This document shows, in pieces, positions 8,129 through 16,408 of a stretch of DNA of 64,000 bases. The stretch spans positions 248,001-312,000 of the forward strand of contig NZ_JAOWPS010000006.1 of NCBI RefSeq assembly GCF_025753795.1, given 5' to 3'. The DNA is from Mesorhizobium sp. YC-39. Its GTDB lineage: Bacteria; Pseudomonadota; Alphaproteobacteria; Rhizobiales; Rhizobiaceae. The notes beneath the pieces are model-generated. The model was not told the origin of the DNA. It did not search any database and saw only the letters and a program-made list of their open reading frames with translations. Numbering within the stretch: the stretch's first letter is position 1; each line of letters starts with the position of its first letter. Position numbers and translations under genes: made by a program.

Positions 8129-8677
8129 TTAGAAATCCTGCAGCTCACAGGAACCCTGATTGAGAAACCGCGACACGGTTGGCTTCCAGCTGTCGTCAGG
8201 CACAAAGGCGCGGATAACGAACATGCCTTCGTCGATGGGCGCTTCGACGAAGATCGCTCCTTGCAATTCCTCGGGAAGATCCTTGCGCACCTCGATCATC
8301 TGCGCGGGCGTCAGCACCACGCTATCGAGCAGCCCCGCCGTCGCGCTGTGATCATTGAAGGAATAGACATTGTGGCCGCTGCGGTCATAGACGGAGACGG
8401 ACCAGAACGGCACGTTCCCCGGCGCCTTGATCCGCACCATGCCGTCGGTCAGGTCGAACCGGCAGGCGGCCGCGTAAAACAGCGGATCGACCGACTTCAC
8501 CACCGGAGCGCCGCCGGCCTCCGCGTCCAGCCTGGTCATCTTGTAGAGATCCGAGGCCATGGCCAGCCGCGACCAGGCATCGCGTTCGGAAAATTCCGGA
8601 ACGAGCAGCAGCACGATGATATGCACGATGCCGGCGCCAAGCAGGCCGAGCAGGATTGCGTGCAACAGCTTACGCAT
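8129..8677 (-). CDS. DUF1254-type exported protein
   Basis: A 182-residue protein with an N-terminal membrane segment (MRKLLHAILLGLLGAGIVHIIVLLLVP). The remainder matches DUF1254: DPLFYAAACRFDLTDG, then NVPFWSVSVYDRSGHNVYSFND, VVLTPAQMIEVRK and IFVEAPIDEGMFVIRAFVPDD. Function is unknown; family members are predicted periplasmic or membrane-anchored. Its start overlaps the end of the DUF1214 gene by eight bases, so the two are translated together. In many bacteria DUF1254 and DUF1214 are fused in one long protein; here they are split. Confidence 0.82.
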   Translation of the reverse strand: MRKLLHAILLGLLGAGIVHIIVLLLVPEFSERDAWSRLAMASDLYKMTRLDAEAGGAPVVKSVDPLFYAAACRFDLTDGMVRIKAPGNVPFWSVSVYDRSGHNVYSFNDHSATAGLLDSVVLTPAQMIEVRKDLPEELQGAIFVEAPIDEGMFVIRAFVPDDSWKPTVSRFLNQGSCELQDF

Positions 8678-9254
8678 TGCAGCCGACCCTCAGGATCTGC
8701 GGCAGCGTGACATCGGAAAGACCGATGCTGCTGGCGATTGGGGTATCGTAGAATGTCAGCACGAAATACATCCGCCCAGCGCCCTCGGTCAGCAGCCAAT
8801 TGCCTGGCGCGGGGCGGCTGCCGACGGAAATGATCACCGAATTGTCGGGCTGGCGCAGGACCTGGTAGGACTGAAGCGCCGCAAGCCTCGGCCTGCCGGT
8901 CTGGACGACGCCGAGTGACTGATCGGCGGCGTAGAGGGTCCAGAACCGGGCCGTGGGAAATCCGCCGTCGATCTTGTAGGCGCATTGGCGCATGAGCTGT
9001 TCGCCGCCGGAATCGCGCTCGGCGATGAAGGACAATCCTTCAGCCCGCCCAAGCGCCAGCACGCCTTCGCGCGCCACGCGGGCCTTCGAATAAGGGTCCG
9101 CCGCCGGCGTGCCGATGTCGGGGAACGCCGTCCATTGGCCGATCCTGATCGCCCCGGCGCCGTCCTGCGTCTTCAGGGCATACCAGACGCTGCCGCCGCC
9201 GCCGCCGATGGCTATGGCAAGCGAAAGCAGTGTGAGCAAGGCGTTCTTGAGCAT
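8670..9254 (-). CDS. DUF1214-type exported protein
   Basis: A 194-residue protein starting with a signal anchor (MLKNALLTLLSLAIAIGGGGG) and ending in the DUF1214 core, GNWLLTEGAGRMYFVLTFYDTP followed by LPQILRVGCNA. It is the first gene of a two-gene unit with the DUF1254 gene. ATG 9254 places the hydrophobic segment at the very N-terminus; an upstream ATG at 9314 would add 20 residues. Its biochemical role is unknown. Confidence 0.82.
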   Translation of the reverse strand: MLKNALLTLLSLAIAIGGGGGSVWYALKTQDGAGAIRIGQWTAFPDIGTPAADPYSKARVAREGVLALGRAEGLSFIAERDSGGEQLMRQCAYKIDGGFPTARFWTLYAADQSLGVVQTGRPRLAALQSYQVLRQPDNSVIISVGSRPAPGNWLLTEGAGRMYFVLTFYDTPIASSIGLSDVTLPQILRVGCNA

Positions 9255-9369
9255 GAAGAGCCGCGGGTGAGAAAGCAGAAGCGCTGCTCGGGATATCGCG
9301 GGGCAGGGGGCCATGGCAAGCGTGGGCGCCCGATTGTCGCTCCGCAGGCTCGGCGCGGAGCGCGGCAGG

Positions 9370-11529
9370 TCAAAGCGCCGACAGAGTCTCCGGCGCCGCG
9401 GGAGGCTGGAGGACAGGCGCCGACTGGAACTGCTTGGTCATGTCCCGCAGCGCCTGCGTGGTCTGGCTGGACAGCACCGGCGGGCGCTCGGCGGCGGCGT
9501 CAGCCGCTGCCTTCTCGGCATTCTTCTTCTCCGCCTCCACGGCCTTGGCCGCGATCTCTTTGTCGACGAAGGGGTGTTCTAGACCGGGGATCGGCTTGAG
9601 GTCGATGTTCTGGTGCGCGTAGACCATCAGGCGCTGCCACACCATGGCCGGTAGCGTGCCGCCGGTCATGTTCCTGGTCGGGGTGAAGTCGTCATTGCCG
9701 AGCCAGACGGCGGCCGTGTAGTTGCCGGTGAAGCCGACAAACCAGGCATCGCGGTAGGATTGCGTGGTGCCAGTCTTGCCGGCGACGACGATGTTGGGCA
9801 GGGCTGCGCGCCGCGCCGTGCCCATAACCGGCACCGCCGCCAGCATGGTGTTCATATATTTCAGCGCCTGTTCCGACAGCACGCGATGCGGCGGCCGCGC
9901 ATCCTTGGCCCAGTCATAGACCACCTCGCCGGTGCGGGTGACGAGTTGGGTGATGCCGTGGCGTGAGCCGACAAAGCCGTTCTGCGCGAACACGCTGTAG
10001 CCCGTCGCCTGATCCATCACGGTCATGCCCGACGTGCCGAGCACCATCGTCTTGTGCGATTCTAGCGGCGATTCGACGCCCATCGCTTCGGCCATCGCCT
10101 TGATCGGCTTGATGCCGAGATAGTCCTTGGCCAGCCGCACTGGCACTGTGTTGATCGATTTGGCGATCGCGGTGATCAGCGTGACATTGCCGGCCGATCC
10201 GCCATTGTAATTGTGAGGCGACCAGCCGCCCCAGGAGATCGGCCCGCCGGAAACGACGGAGTTCGGCGTGAAGCCATGTTCCATGGCCGTCGCGTAGACA
10301 TAGGGCTTGAACGACGAGCCGGTCTGGCGCAGCGCCTTGGTGGCGCGGTTGAACTGGCTGGCGCCGTAGTCGCGGCCGCCGACAATCGCCCTGACCGCGC
10401 CATTGGTCTCGATGACGACCATGGCGCCTTCGGTGACGTTGTACTCCTTGCCGAACTGACGGAGATGGAACTCCATCGATTCTTCCGCCGCCTTCTGGAT
10501 GTTGGCGTCGAATGTGGTGTGCGCGACCAGCGAATGCTGGCCGGACTTGGCTGCGATCTTCTTGACCTCGTCGAAGGCCCAGTCGAGGTAATAGTCTGGA
10601 CTCTTCTGCTCGCCGCGATCGACGATTTCGGCCGGATGAAGTCTCGCCTGCAGCACCTGGCCTTCGCTCATGAAGCCGGCATCGACCAGGTTGGACAACA
10701 CCACATTGGCCCGCGCGCGGGCCGCCGGCAGGTTGATATGCGGCGCGTATTTGGTCGGCGCCTTGAACAGGCCGGCCAGCATCGCCGCCTCGGCCAGGTT
10801 CAGGTCCTTGACGCTCTTGCCGAAATAGAAATCGGCCGCCGCCTCGATGCCGAATGTGCCACCGCCCATATAGGCGCGGTCGAGATAGAGCTGGAGGATT
10901 TCCTTCTTCGACAGATTGGCCTCGAGCCACAGCGACAGGAAGGCTTCCTTGATCTTGCGCTCCAGCGTTCGTTCATTGGTCAGGAACAGGTTCTTGGCGA
11001 GCTGCTGGGTGATGCTCGAACCGCCCTGGACGACGGAATTGGCCCGCACGTTCTCGAAGATCGCCCTGGAAAGGCCGAGCACATCGATGCCGTGGTGATC
11101 GAAGAAACGCCGGTCCTCGGTGGCCAGCACCGCCTTGATGACCTGGTCTGGCATCTCGTCGACCGGCACGGAATCGCGCTGGATGATGCCGCGCTGGCCG
11201 ATCTCGTTGCCGTAGCGGTCGAGGAAGGTGACGGCAAAGTCGCCCTGGGCACGCCAGTCACCGGCCGTTTCCTGGAAAGCCGGCATAGCGAGCGCCAGCA
11301 TGACGACGATGCCGCCGGCGCCGAGCGTGAAACCTTCGCTCAGAAGCTCGATGGTGCCGCGGCGCCAGCCGGTGACGCGAAAACGCCGGAAAAAAATGGT
11401 GGCCGCTTCCCAGAACTGGCGCGCCTTGAAGCCGATCTCGTAGAGCGAGGAATCGAGCCACGCGTCGATCGCGAGCAGCCTGGCGGCGATCGGACCTCTT
11501 CTCTTGCGTGGTTCCACAGGACTGGTCAT
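9370..11529 (-). CDS. pbp1A: Class A penicillin-binding protein 1A
   Basis: A bifunctional peptidoglycan synthase of about 719 residues. A cytoplasmic stretch is followed by one membrane segment (about 66-85). The GT51 glycosyltransferase domain carries TEDRRFFDHHGID (near 137, catalytic Glu), GGSSITQQLAKNLFL and RKIKEAFLSLWLE. The transpeptidase domain carries the active-site motif TGSSFKP, then SIN and KTGTT. It polymerises glycan strands and cross-links stem peptides in the periplasm. The C-terminal tail is rich in Ala, Lys and Glu, then Pro. ATG 11529 gives the usual domain spacing; a longer frame to 11616 lacks family character. Monocistronic as far as can be seen. Confidence 0.93.
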   Translation of the reverse strand: MTSPVEPRKRRGPIAARLLAIDAWLDSSLYEIGFKARQFWEAATIFFRRFRVTGWRRGTIELLSEGFTLGAGGIVVMLALAMPAFQETAGDWRAQGDFAVTFLDRYGNEIGQRGIIQRDSVPVDEMPDQVIKAVLATEDRRFFDHHGIDVLGLSRAIFENVRANSVVQGGSSITQQLAKNLFLTNERTLERKIKEAFLSLWLEANLSKKEILQLYLDRAYMGGGTFGIEAAADFYFGKSVKDLNLAEAAMLAGLFKAPTKYAPHINLPAARARANVVLSNLVDAGFMSEGQVLQARLHPAEIVDRGEQKSPDYYLDWAFDEVKKIAAKSGQHSLVAHTTFDANIQKAAEESMEFHLRQFGKEYNVTEGAMVVIETNGAVRAIVGGRDYGASQFNRATKALRQTGSSFKPYVYATAMEHGFTPNSVVSGGPISWGGWSPHNYNGGSAGNVTLITAIAKSINTVPVRLAKDYLGIKPIKAMAEAMGVESPLESHKTMVLGTSGMTVMDQATGYSVFAQNGFVGSRHGITQLVTRTGEVVYDWAKDARPPHRVLSEQALKYMNTMLAAVPVMGTARRAALPNIVVAGKTGTTQSYRDAWFVGFTGNYTAAVWLGNDDFTPTRNMTGGTLPAMVWQRLMVYAHQNIDLKPIPGLEHPFVDKEIAAKAVEAEKKNAEKAAADAAAERPPVLSSQTTQALRDMTKQFQSAPVLQPPAAPETLSAL

Positions 11530-11720
11530 TCCAGGAATCCGGCTGCAGCTACGCCGCGAACTGAGAAACTGCATGCGGGCAATTTCAGGGCGGCGCGGAC
11601 GCCGGATTGTTCTCACCGATTTTGAGTGGGTTCACAAGGTCAAACGAAGCAACGTGTCGGGAAGTCCCCGTGATCTGCCACGCACCGACCGATGGATGCG
11701 ATTGGCTATGCAGCCTTGCT

Positions 11721-12962
11721 CTAAACTCGCTCCGTATGCGCAATTTCGCGCAATTTCAGCATCCGTTCGCACTTGGCCATATAGTCGCGGCTGTTGGGCA
11801 GCGTATCGTTCCCACGGGTGAGTTGGATCTGGAAGACGACAAGATCCTGCCAGCGGAATGAGGCCTCGGAGGCGGCCAGATAAAACTCCCACATCCGGCA
11901 GAAGCGTTCGTCATAGATCGCCTTGGCTTTCTCCCGGTTGGCAGCAAAGCGCTGACCCCAGTGTTTCAAAGTGTCGGCATAATGCAGCCGCAGGATTTCC
12001 ACGTCGGTGACGACCAGCCCGGCCTTCTCGATCGCCGGCAGCACTTCCGACAGGGCCGGAACATAGCCACCTGGAAAGATGTGTTTGCGAACAAAGGCGC
12101 TTGTCACCGAAGGCGGACCGGAACGGCCGACGGTGTGCAGCAGGACAACGCCATCCGGGTTCAGCAGCGTCGCGCACTTGTCGAAGAAAGTGCTGTAGTG
12201 ATTGACACCGACATGCTCGAACATGCCGACTGAGACGATGCGGTCGAAACGCTCGCCAAGTTCACGATAGTCCTTGACGTCGAAATGAGCGCGGCTTTCC
12301 CCATCCGAACGAGCCCGCTCGGTGGCAACCGCATGTTGCTCGCTCGACAGCGTCACGCCCAGCACGTCCGTTTCGAAAGACCTGGCCAGATAGAGGCCAA
12401 GCCCACCCCAACCCGATCCGATATCGAGCACCTTGAGGCCGGGCTTCAACTGCAGTTTGGCGGCGATATGACGTTTCTTGGCCGACTGTGCCTCTTCGAG
12501 CGTCATGTCCGGTCTTTGGAAGTACGCGCATGAATACTGCATGTCGTCGTCGAGAAACAGCTTGTAGAGTTCGACAGACAGATCGTAATGTACTTCGACA
12601 TTGCGGCGCGAGCGCCGCGTTGTATTGATCTGCTGGAAGCGCCGAAACGCATGCCGCACCCGGTCGAGCGCCTTCGTCCAGGCCGTATCAATGCCGGCAT
12701 TGCCGATGTTTTGAAAGACAATGCGCATCAACCCCAGCACACCGCCTTCGGGAATGTCGACTTCGCTGCTCATATAGGCTTCCGGCAAGGCGAGCATCGG
12801 ATCGAAGGTGATCGCGCGCTCGGCTCTCCGCGACTTGATGTGGATGTGAGCCGGCTCGCCACTGCCGTCACCGAATTTGTCGATCCGGCCGTCTGGTCCG
12901 GTGACACGAAGGCTTCCCTGCCGCACCAGCCGCTCAAGAACGTGACGCAACAAGACATTCAT
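11721..12962 (-). CDS. cfa: Cyclopropane-fatty-acyl-phospholipid synthase
   Basis: A 413-residue SAM-dependent enzyme that adds a methylene bridge across unsaturated acyl chains of membrane phospholipids. The N-terminal 110 residues form the lipid-binding region. The methyltransferase core follows with YSCAYF, LKVLDIGSGWGGLGLYLA (SAM-binding) and VGMFEHVGVNHY, which includes the bicarbonate-binding Glu region, then IFPGGYVPALSE. Start at ATG 12962 is supported by GGAGG about nine bases upstream. Length matches the alphaproteobacterial family. It lies downstream of a TetR gene on the same strand with about 265 bases between, so the two are probably separate transcripts. Confidence 0.92.
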   Translation of the reverse strand: MNVLLRHVLERLVRQGSLRVTGPDGRIDKFGDGSGEPAHIHIKSRRAERAITFDPMLALPEAYMSSEVDIPEGGVLGLMRIVFQNIGNAGIDTAWTKALDRVRHAFRRFQQINTTRRSRRNVEVHYDLSVELYKLFLDDDMQYSCAYFQRPDMTLEEAQSAKKRHIAAKLQLKPGLKVLDIGSGWGGLGLYLARSFETDVLGVTLSSEQHAVATERARSDGESRAHFDVKDYRELGERFDRIVSVGMFEHVGVNHYSTFFDKCATLLNPDGVVLLHTVGRSGPPSVTSAFVRKHIFPGGYVPALSEVLPAIEKAGLVVTDVEILRLHYADTLKHWGQRFAANREKAKAIYDERFCRMWEFYLAASEASFRWQDLVVFQIQLTRGNDTLPNSRDYMAKCERMLKLREIAHTERV

Positions 12963-13226
12963 TGCATTCTGCCTCCGGATTGCCACGCTTCCCTCGAAGC
13001 AATCGCATTCAAATATCCGTCTGGATCAAGCAAGGGATTGCGACCATTTGCGGTCGATTCTGACCAGCACGTTTGCGAACACCCCACATTAGCGTGATCG
13101 GGCAACGGCATTCGGCATCGATGGCCCTTCGTGCGGGTGGCGATGCTGCCCGCACCAAGCCCCCGCTGAACAATTCGATGCCGATCGCAGCGCCACCCAG
13201 CCGGCGCTCCGTACATGCCCACAATG

Positions 13227-13865
13227 TCACCGCGCCGCGATGAAGCGCATGAAATGCGCTACGTCGGTCTCGGTGGGCTCCTGGCCGGTGAAGCTGCGCA
13301 GATAGGCCGCCAGATGACTTACCCTGGCCTCGACCGGTTCCTTGAGGTCGAGCACATAATAGCCGATCTGCATGTAGTAGAGCACGCGGGCACGGATGAA
13401 GGCATCCTCTTCGTCGTAGCCATGCCGGCGATACATATCGCGGATGGCGCTCAGCCGATCGTCGTCGGCCTGGTCGATCGCCCGGCGCACGTCGTCGGAA
13501 CGGCGTGCCCATTCGCGGACGGCGAAGTCGAGCCTGGGATCGAACAGGCGCTCGTCGGCCCAGCATTCGAATACGTTCAAGACGCCCATGATGATGCTTT
13601 CGGCCGGCCGTTTCGCGCGTTCGACGATCGCCTTGGTGTTGGTTTCGTGCCAATGGGCGAGCAACTGGTCGAGCAGATCCTGGCGGCTCTGGAAATACCA
13701 GTAGAAGCTCGAGCGCGACACGCCGAGCTTCTGGCCGAGCGGCAGCACGCGCACGCTTTCGACGCCATCGGAAATCAGCGTCTGCAGCGCAAGATTGATC
13801 CAGTCCCAGCGCGTCACCTTGATGTTGCCGGGCGCCGGCTCGTCCTGTGGAGCGATCATGATCAT
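13227..13865 (-). CDS. TetR/AcrR family transcriptional regulator
   Basis: A 212-residue repressor-type protein. The N-terminal helix-turn-helix reads INLALQTLISDGVESVRVLPLGQKLGVSRSSFYWYF, followed by the SRQDLLDQLLAHW helix typical of TetR proteins. The C-terminal part is helical and binds an unidentified ligand. It is divergent from the dimethylglycine-dehydrogenase-like and MttB-like genes, 119 bases apart, so it probably controls them, perhaps in response to a methylated amine. ATG 13865 is chosen; 13859 is equally possible. Confidence 0.88.
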   Translation of the reverse strand: MIMIAPQDEPAPGNIKVTRWDWINLALQTLISDGVESVRVLPLGQKLGVSRSSFYWYFQSRQDLLDQLLAHWHETNTKAIVERAKRPAESIIMGVLNVFECWADERLFDPRLDFAVREWARRSDDVRRAIDQADDDRLSAIRDMYRRHGYDEEDAFIRARVLYYMQIGYYVLDLKEPVEARVSHLAAYLRSFTGQEPTETDVAHFMRFIAAR

Positions 13866-13984
13866 GCACCACAATTGGCATGACGGATGACGACGCGCAA
13901 GCCGGCTGGACATCTATGTCCATAGTCTAGACACATATGTACAGTGCGTGTATGGTACCTGGGTCGAACAGCCCGGAGGAAGCC
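13866..13984. promoter_or_regulatory. Divergent promoter region with candidate TetR operator
   Basis: The space between the TetR gene and the oxidoreductase gene contains the perfect palindrome GTCTAGAC (13925-13932) followed at once by ACATATGT (13933-13940). Autoregulating TetR proteins usually bind palindromes in exactly this position, so these are the candidate operators. The assignment is positional and not proven. Confidence 0.4.
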
Positions 13985-16396
13985 GTGAAGTCGCACTATC
14001 GTGCAGTCGTCATCGGGGGTGGTGTGGTTGGCGCCTCGGTGCTCTACCATCTGGCGCGGTTCGGCTGGGCCGACGTCGCTCTGATCGAGCGTGCCGAACT
14101 GACGGCCGGCTCCACCTGGCACGCGGCCGCCGGGTTCCACGCGCTCAACGCCGATCCCAATGTCGCGGCGCTGCAGGACTATACGATCAAGCTCTATCGC
14201 GAGATCGAGGCCGAATCCGGCCAGAATGCCGGCCTGCACATGACCGGCGGCGTCAACATGGCCAGTGACCCCGCCCGCTGGGAGTGGCTGAAATCGGCCT
14301 GGGCCGTGTTCCAGTCGGTCGGCATCGAAACCGCCCGGCTGGTGACGCCTGAGGAGATCAAGGCGATCTGCCCGATTGTCGATGTCAGCGATGTGCTGGG
14401 CGGCCTCTACGATTCCAATGAAGGCCATCTCGACCCTTACGGCACGACGCACGCCTATGCCGCGGCAGCGAAAAAGCGCGGCGCCGATGTCATCCTGCGC
14501 AACCGCGTCCTCGACCTGAAGCCGCGCGCCGATGGCGGCTGGGACGTGCTGACCGAGCAAGGCACGATCGTTGCAGAGCACGTCGTCAATGCCGGCGGTC
14601 TGTGGGCAAAGCAGCTCGGCCGCATGGTCGGTGTCGACCTGCCGGTGACGCCGATGGAGCACCACTATTTCGTCACCGAGGACATTCCGGAGGTCGCGGC
14701 GCTCGACAAGGAGCTTGGCCTCGCGGTCGATCTCGACGGCTTCGCCTATCTCCGCCAGGAGCGCAAGGGCGTCCTGCTCGGCCTCTATGAGCAGAACCCA
14801 AAGCACTGGAACATGGACGGCGCGCCGTGGGACTATGGCATTGAGCTGATCCCGGAAGATATCGAGCGCATCAGTCCGGAACTTTCCAGGGCCTATGAGC
14901 GCTTTCCCTGCCTCGCCACCGCCGGTATCCGCAAATGGGTCAACGGTGCCTTCACCTTCACGCCGGACGGCAACCCGATCGTCGGGCCGGTGCGCGGCCT
15001 GAGGAATTATTGGGTCGCCTGCGGCGTCATGGCCGGCTTCAGCCAGGGCGGCGGCGTCGGCAAATCGCTGGCCGAGTGGATGATCCAGGGTGAGCCGCAG
15101 GCCGACATTTTCGGCATGGACATTGCCCGCTATGGCGCCTTTGCCGCCAACCGCGAATATCTCCGGCAGACGACGCGCCAGTTCTATGCGCGCCGCTTCG
15201 TCATGACCTTTCCCAACGAGCGGCTGCCTGCCGGTCGGCCACTGAAACGTCCCGGTGCCTATGACGGCATGACGGCGGCGGGATGTGAATGGACCGCATC
15301 GTGGGGGCTGGAAATCCCGGCCTATTTCGCGCCCATGGGCTTTCGTGAGGAGACGACGCTGAAACGCTCCAACGCCTTTGACATCGTCGGCGACGAGGCG
15401 CTGCAGGTCCGGCGCGCCGCTGGCCTCGTCGATACATCGGCCTTTTCGCGCTATACAGTCTCCGGACCAGAGGCTGAAGCCTGGCTTGACAGGTTGTTGG
15501 CCTGCAGGCTGCCGAAACCGAGGCAGGCGAAGCTCGCGCCGATGCTGGGCCATGACGGCCGGCTGAAGGGCGATCTCACTGTCTTCAACTGGGGCAGCGG
15601 CGATTACTGGATCATGGGTTCCTATTACCTACGGGAATTCCACATGCGCTGGTTCGAGGCCCATGCGGCGGAAGGCGTGACCGTCACCGACATCTCCGAC
15701 ACGATATCCGGCTTCCTGGTCACCGGGCCGAACGCGCGGGCGGTTGTCGAACGCACTACGCATCAGGACATGTCGGCAAGTGCCTTGCCGTTCATGGCTT
15801 GCGGCGCGTTCGACATCGGCATGGTGCAGGCGCGTGTGGCGAGGTTGTCGATTGCTGGCGAGCTTGGCTTCGAAATCAACTGCCCGGCCAGCATGCATGC
15901 CACCTTGCGCGAAACGCTGCTCGCCGCCGGCGAGGATTTCGGCCTTGCCGAAATCGGCTTTTACGCGCTCAACGCGCTCAGGCTGGAAAAGAGCTTCGGC
16001 ATCTGGTCGCGCGAATTCACCCAGGGCTATACGCCCGGCCAGACCGGCCTCGATCGCTTCATTGTTTTCAGCAAGGACGGCTTCATCGGCCGTGAGGCTG
16101 CGTTGAAGGAGCGCAAGGGCGCCACCACGCAATGCCTGGTGACTTTGGAGGTCGACGCCGTCGATGCCGATGCCAGCGGCTTCGAGCCGGTCTGGCACAA
16201 GGGCCGGCGCATTGGCTTCGTCACCTCGGGCGGCTATGGCTATTCCGTCGGCAAGAGCCTCGCGCTGGCGCTGGTCGAACGCGATTTCGCCGGGGAGGGT
16301 ACTGCCTTGTCGGTACACATAGTCGGCGTCGAGCGGCCTGCACGGGTCATTGCCGCCTCTCCCTACGATCCCTTGGGCAAGGCGATGCGGCAATGA
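13985..16396 (+). CDS. Dimethylglycine/sarcosine dehydrogenase-like FAD oxidoreductase with GcvT domain
   Basis: An 803-residue two-part enzyme. The N-terminal half is a DAO-type FAD oxidoreductase: GGGVVG at about residues 11-16, then AELTAGSTWHAAAGFHAL, where the Trp-His pair is the usual covalent-flavin region of dimethylglycine dehydrogenases. The C-terminal half is a GcvT-like aminomethyl-folate domain (from about 430), including ELGFEINCPA and a C-terminal barrel. Such enzymes demethylate N-methylated glycines and pass the one-carbon unit to tetrahydrofolate. GTG 13985 is chosen because GGAGG lies five bases upstream; ATGs at 13937 and 13952 lack such a site. It is followed after 12 bases by the MttB-like gene, so they form an operon. 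The exact substrate is unknown. Confidence 0.85.
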   Translation: MKSHYRAVVIGGGVVGASVLYHLARFGWADVALIERAELTAGSTWHAAAGFHALNADPNVAALQDYTIKLYREIEAESGQNAGLHMTGGVNMASDPARWEWLKSAWAVFQSVGIETARLVTPEEIKAICPIVDVSDVLGGLYDSNEGHLDPYGTTHAYAAAAKKRGADVILRNRVLDLKPRADGGWDVLTEQGTIVAEHVVNAGGLWAKQLGRMVGVDLPVTPMEHHYFVTEDIPEVAALDKELGLAVDLDGFAYLRQERKGVLLGLYEQNPKHWNMDGAPWDYGIELIPEDIERISPELSRAYERFPCLATAGIRKWVNGAFTFTPDGNPIVGPVRGLRNYWVACGVMAGFSQGGGVGKSLAEWMIQGEPQADIFGMDIARYGAFAANREYLRQTTRQFYARRFVMTFPNERLPAGRPLKRPGAYDGMTAAGCEWTASWGLEIPAYFAPMGFREETTLKRSNAFDIVGDEALQVRRAAGLVDTSAFSRYTVSGPEAEAWLDRLLACRLPKPRQAKLAPMLGHDGRLKGDLTVFNWGSGDYWIMGSYYLREFHMRWFEAHAAEGVTVTDISDTISGFLVTGPNARAVVERTTHQDMSASALPFMACGAFDIGMVQARVARLSIAGELGFEINCPASMHATLRETLLAAGEDFGLAEIGFYALNALRLEKSFGIWSREFTQGYTPGQTGLDRFIVFSKDGFIGREAALKERKGATTQCLVTLEVDAVDADASGFEPVWHKGRRIGFVTSGGYGYSVGKSLALALVERDFAGEGTALSVHIVGVERPARVIAASPYDPLGKAMRQ

Positions 16397-16408
16397 GGAG
16401 GTCCCAGC

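Noticed and set aside
13862..15553. 563-codon minus-strand open frame
   Set aside because: It is antisense to the dimethylglycine-dehydrogenase-like gene, which has strong family motifs and a good ribosome site; the antisense product has no recognisable domain.
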